Source of the DNA: Baffinella frigidus
Taxonomy: Eukaryota; Cryptophyceae; Cryptomonadales; Baffinellaceae
Direction: 5' to 3'
DNA length: 17,018 nt
Assembly (NCBI GenBank): GCA_026770585.1
Contig: MU646318.1
Coordinates: 666,367 to 683,384 of the forward strand
The position numbers and the translations under genes are program-made. Shown one piece after another: positions 15,565-17,018 of this stretch. The notes beneath the pieces were generated by a model that had not been told where the DNA came from, made no database searches, and saw only the letters and a list, made by a program, of their open reading frames with translations. The number at the start of each line of letters is the position of its first letter. The first letter of the stretch is position 1.

Positions 15565-15774
15565 TTGGGGTGTAGGGTGTAGGGTTTAGGGTGTAGGGTT
15601 TGGGGTTTAGGGTTTGGGATTTAGGGTTTAGGGTCCAGGGTTTAGAGTTTGGGGTTTAAGGTTTGGGGTTTAGGGTTGGGGGTTTAGGGTTTAGCGTTTA
15701 GGGTTGAGGGTTGAGGGTTGAGGTTTTAAGGTTTAGGGTTGAGGGTTGAGGGTTGAGGTTTTAAGGTTTAGGGT

Positions 15775-15834
<60 letters not shown>

Positions 15835-15995
15835 TGTTCAAGGTGTATGTATGGCTCAGGGTGTAGGGTTTGGGGTTGAGGGTTCAGGGTTCAGGGTTTA
15901 GTGTTTAGGATTTAGTGTTGGGGCGTATGGTGTAAGGTGTAGAGTCTAGGGTGTAGGGTGTAGAGTTGAGGGGTCAGGGTTGAGGGGTTAGGGCC
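15565..15995. repeat. Telomere-like heptamers with long TTGAGGG blocks
   Basis: A mixed array in which 15705-15835 is mostly TTGAGGG, including a nested copy of a segment of about 45 bases (ttgaggttttaaggtttagg twice). It forms the probable intron before the 15456-15559 exon. Confidence 0.88.
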
Positions 15996-15999
15996 TGTG

Positions 16000-16058
16000 T
16001 AGACGGTCGGGATAGAGCCGAAGGCCCCGAATGCCCGTATCCCCTGCCGTTGTAGGAC
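16000..16058 (-). CDS. Candidate exon VLQRQGIRAFGAFGSIP, copy 2
   Basis: Minus-strand acceptor TATGTTCCAG|G at 16058. The frame reads VLQRQGIRAFGAFGSIPTVY up to the heptamer array; the donor is unclear. Twin start at 16399. Confidence 0.35.
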
Positions 16059-16086
16059 CTGGAACATACCACCTCAATTCGTCACA

Positions 16087-16232
16087 CGGACCACACGGTG
16101 GGCTGCGAATGTTTCGTTGGGGAGCTTGAAATCAGGTTGTTATGTGACCAAATTGCGCCAGAAAATCCTTAAAGTTCATTGCCTCAAGGCAAGTTGACTT
16201 GTGATTAAAAGTTTGTAGTCCACCGTGTGGTG
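16087..16232. mobile_element. Possible short inverted-repeat element
   Basis: accacacggtgggct (about 16089-16103) and its reverse complement with one change (about 16216-16230) bound an interval with no coding sign. Confidence 0.45.
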
Positions 16233-16272
16233 AGCAGGGGGGGGCTGCAGCTGCTCAGCAAAAATGCGTTTA

Positions 16273-16318
16273 TGAGGTTGTGGAGTATGTATTCGAGGTT
16301 GTGGAGTATGTATTCGAA
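16273..16318. repeat. Two tandem copies of a 22-base unit
   Basis: gaggttgtggagtatgtatt occurs twice back to back. In the minus frame it would read EYILHNL twice. Confidence 0.8.
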
Positions 16319-16354
16319 GAGTGTGAAGAACGTATACAAAACGAATAGGCATAT

Positions 16355-16399
16355 CTCAGAGAGGTTGCCGACTTGACGCATCCCCTGCCGTTTCAGGAC
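16355..16399 (-). CDS. Candidate exon VLKRQGMRQVGNLSE, copy 1
   Basis: Minus-strand acceptor GCCGCAG|G at 16399, sharing gtcct.aaacggcaggggat with the copy at 16058. It stays open in frame for about 60 codons, so the exon end is unknown. Confidence 0.35.
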
Positions 16400-16430
16400 C
16401 TGCGGCGCAAAAACACCACACTCTCATAGG

Positions 16431-16591
16431 GAAACTCCTTGAAAGTTTTGTGGTTTCCCTACGGATTTAGGTATGACCTACCTACTGTAGGCCGTAGGGT
16501 AACTAGGACCGAAATATCCTAGGATTTTGGCCTACGGTAGGAGGTCCTAGGCAATGCCGTAGGAGAAACTACCAAACTTTCCAGGAGTTTT
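16431..16591. mobile_element. MITE-like element with about 35-base inverted repeats
   Basis: gaaactccttgaaagttttg... (16431-16464) pairs with 16557-16591. The interior holds further nested palindromes (cctacggtaggaggtcctag, cctactgtaggccgtaggg). Confidence 0.78.
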
Positions 16592-16602
16592 ACCACTAAC
16601 TC

Positions 16603-16737
16603 ATCCGGGAGCATCATTTAATTAACTGAAACTGGGCAACGAAATTTACTACACATTTGCGTTACTATTACTAGTGAATGTCTTACGTATGGTAAATCCA
16701 TTTGCCAGTTTTCATTGAACTAAATGATGTTCCGGAT
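16603..16737. mobile_element. Short element with imperfect 23-base inverted repeats
   Basis: atccgggagcatcatttaat (16603 on) pairs with the reverse complement of 16715-16737, with one indel. The interior tactacacatttgcgttact resembles 7800-7830 and part of hydrolase intron 1 (attactacacgaatgctttg). Confidence 0.55.
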
Positions 16738-16846
16738 TAACGCAGAGGAGCAGGGGCGGGGTGCAACCGCCTAAGCGAGAATGCGCGTGCGCACATACGT
16801 AGAGCAACTAGGGGAGGAAGGGAGCGCGTCAGGGCAATGGAAGAGC

Positions 16847-16927
16847 ATGCTCTCTTGATCTCTCTGTCTCACACACACTCTCTCTCTTCTCTCTCTCTCT
16901 CTCTCTCTGACACACACACACACACAC

Positions 16928-17018
<91 letters not shown>
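16847..17018. repeat. CT then CA microsatellites at the window end
   Basis: CT-rich 16847-16908, then (CA)n from 16909 to the end, broken only by two AA steps. Apparent Cys-Val reading frames here are artefacts. Confidence 0.97.

Noticed and set aside
16771-17017. Cys-Val-rich minus-strand frames
   Set aside because: Translated CA microsatellite.

Overview
This window looks like nuclear DNA of a eukaryotic microalga or other protist. The genes are split by introns, there is no bacterial gene organisation, and about a third of the bases are degenerate heptamers of the plant/alga-type telomere repeat (TTTAGGG / CCCTAAA) lying inside the chromosome. Nearly every acceptor in the two best gene models reads AG|G and one donor is GC. 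That combination is known from dinoflagellates, but other microalgae also use GC donors, so I do not name a species.

Layout. 1-2478 is minus-strand coding: two coiled-coil-like exons (266-374 and about 584-674), possibly more, then a well-supported three-exon PDZ-domain gene starting at 2478. A 165-base spacer (2479-2643) separates it from a divergent plus-strand gene. That gene (2644-6085) can be rebuilt as eight exons with matching phases, encoding a 468-residue alpha/beta hydrolase with Ser283, Asp410 and His441 as the probable triad and an N-terminal myristoylation/palmitoylation-type motif. Four of its introns (2, 3, 4 and 7) are mostly or wholly degenerate telomere heptamers, and intron 5 is mainly heptamers.

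6086-17018 is repeat-rich. It holds heptamer arrays mostly read as TTTAGGG on the plus strand, several inverted-repeat (MITE-like) elements, short dispersed repeat families (called R1, R2 and R3 here), microsatellites, and short exon-like islands mostly on the minus strand. Several islands are duplicated nearby, and copies differ largely by synonymous or conservative codon changes, so they are probably pieces of real minus-strand gene(s) that I could not join into one model.

The main theme is how splicing units are made and copied. Introns are built of telomere-like repeat, direct repeats span exon/intron borders (8 bases at intron 1), and exon edges are repeatedly duplicated together with their donor or acceptor site. 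In the hydrolase, a dead copy of the exon carrying the catalytic Asp and His motifs sits in the intron just upstream of the intact exon. R2 shows paired base changes in a predicted stem, which suggests a structured RNA.
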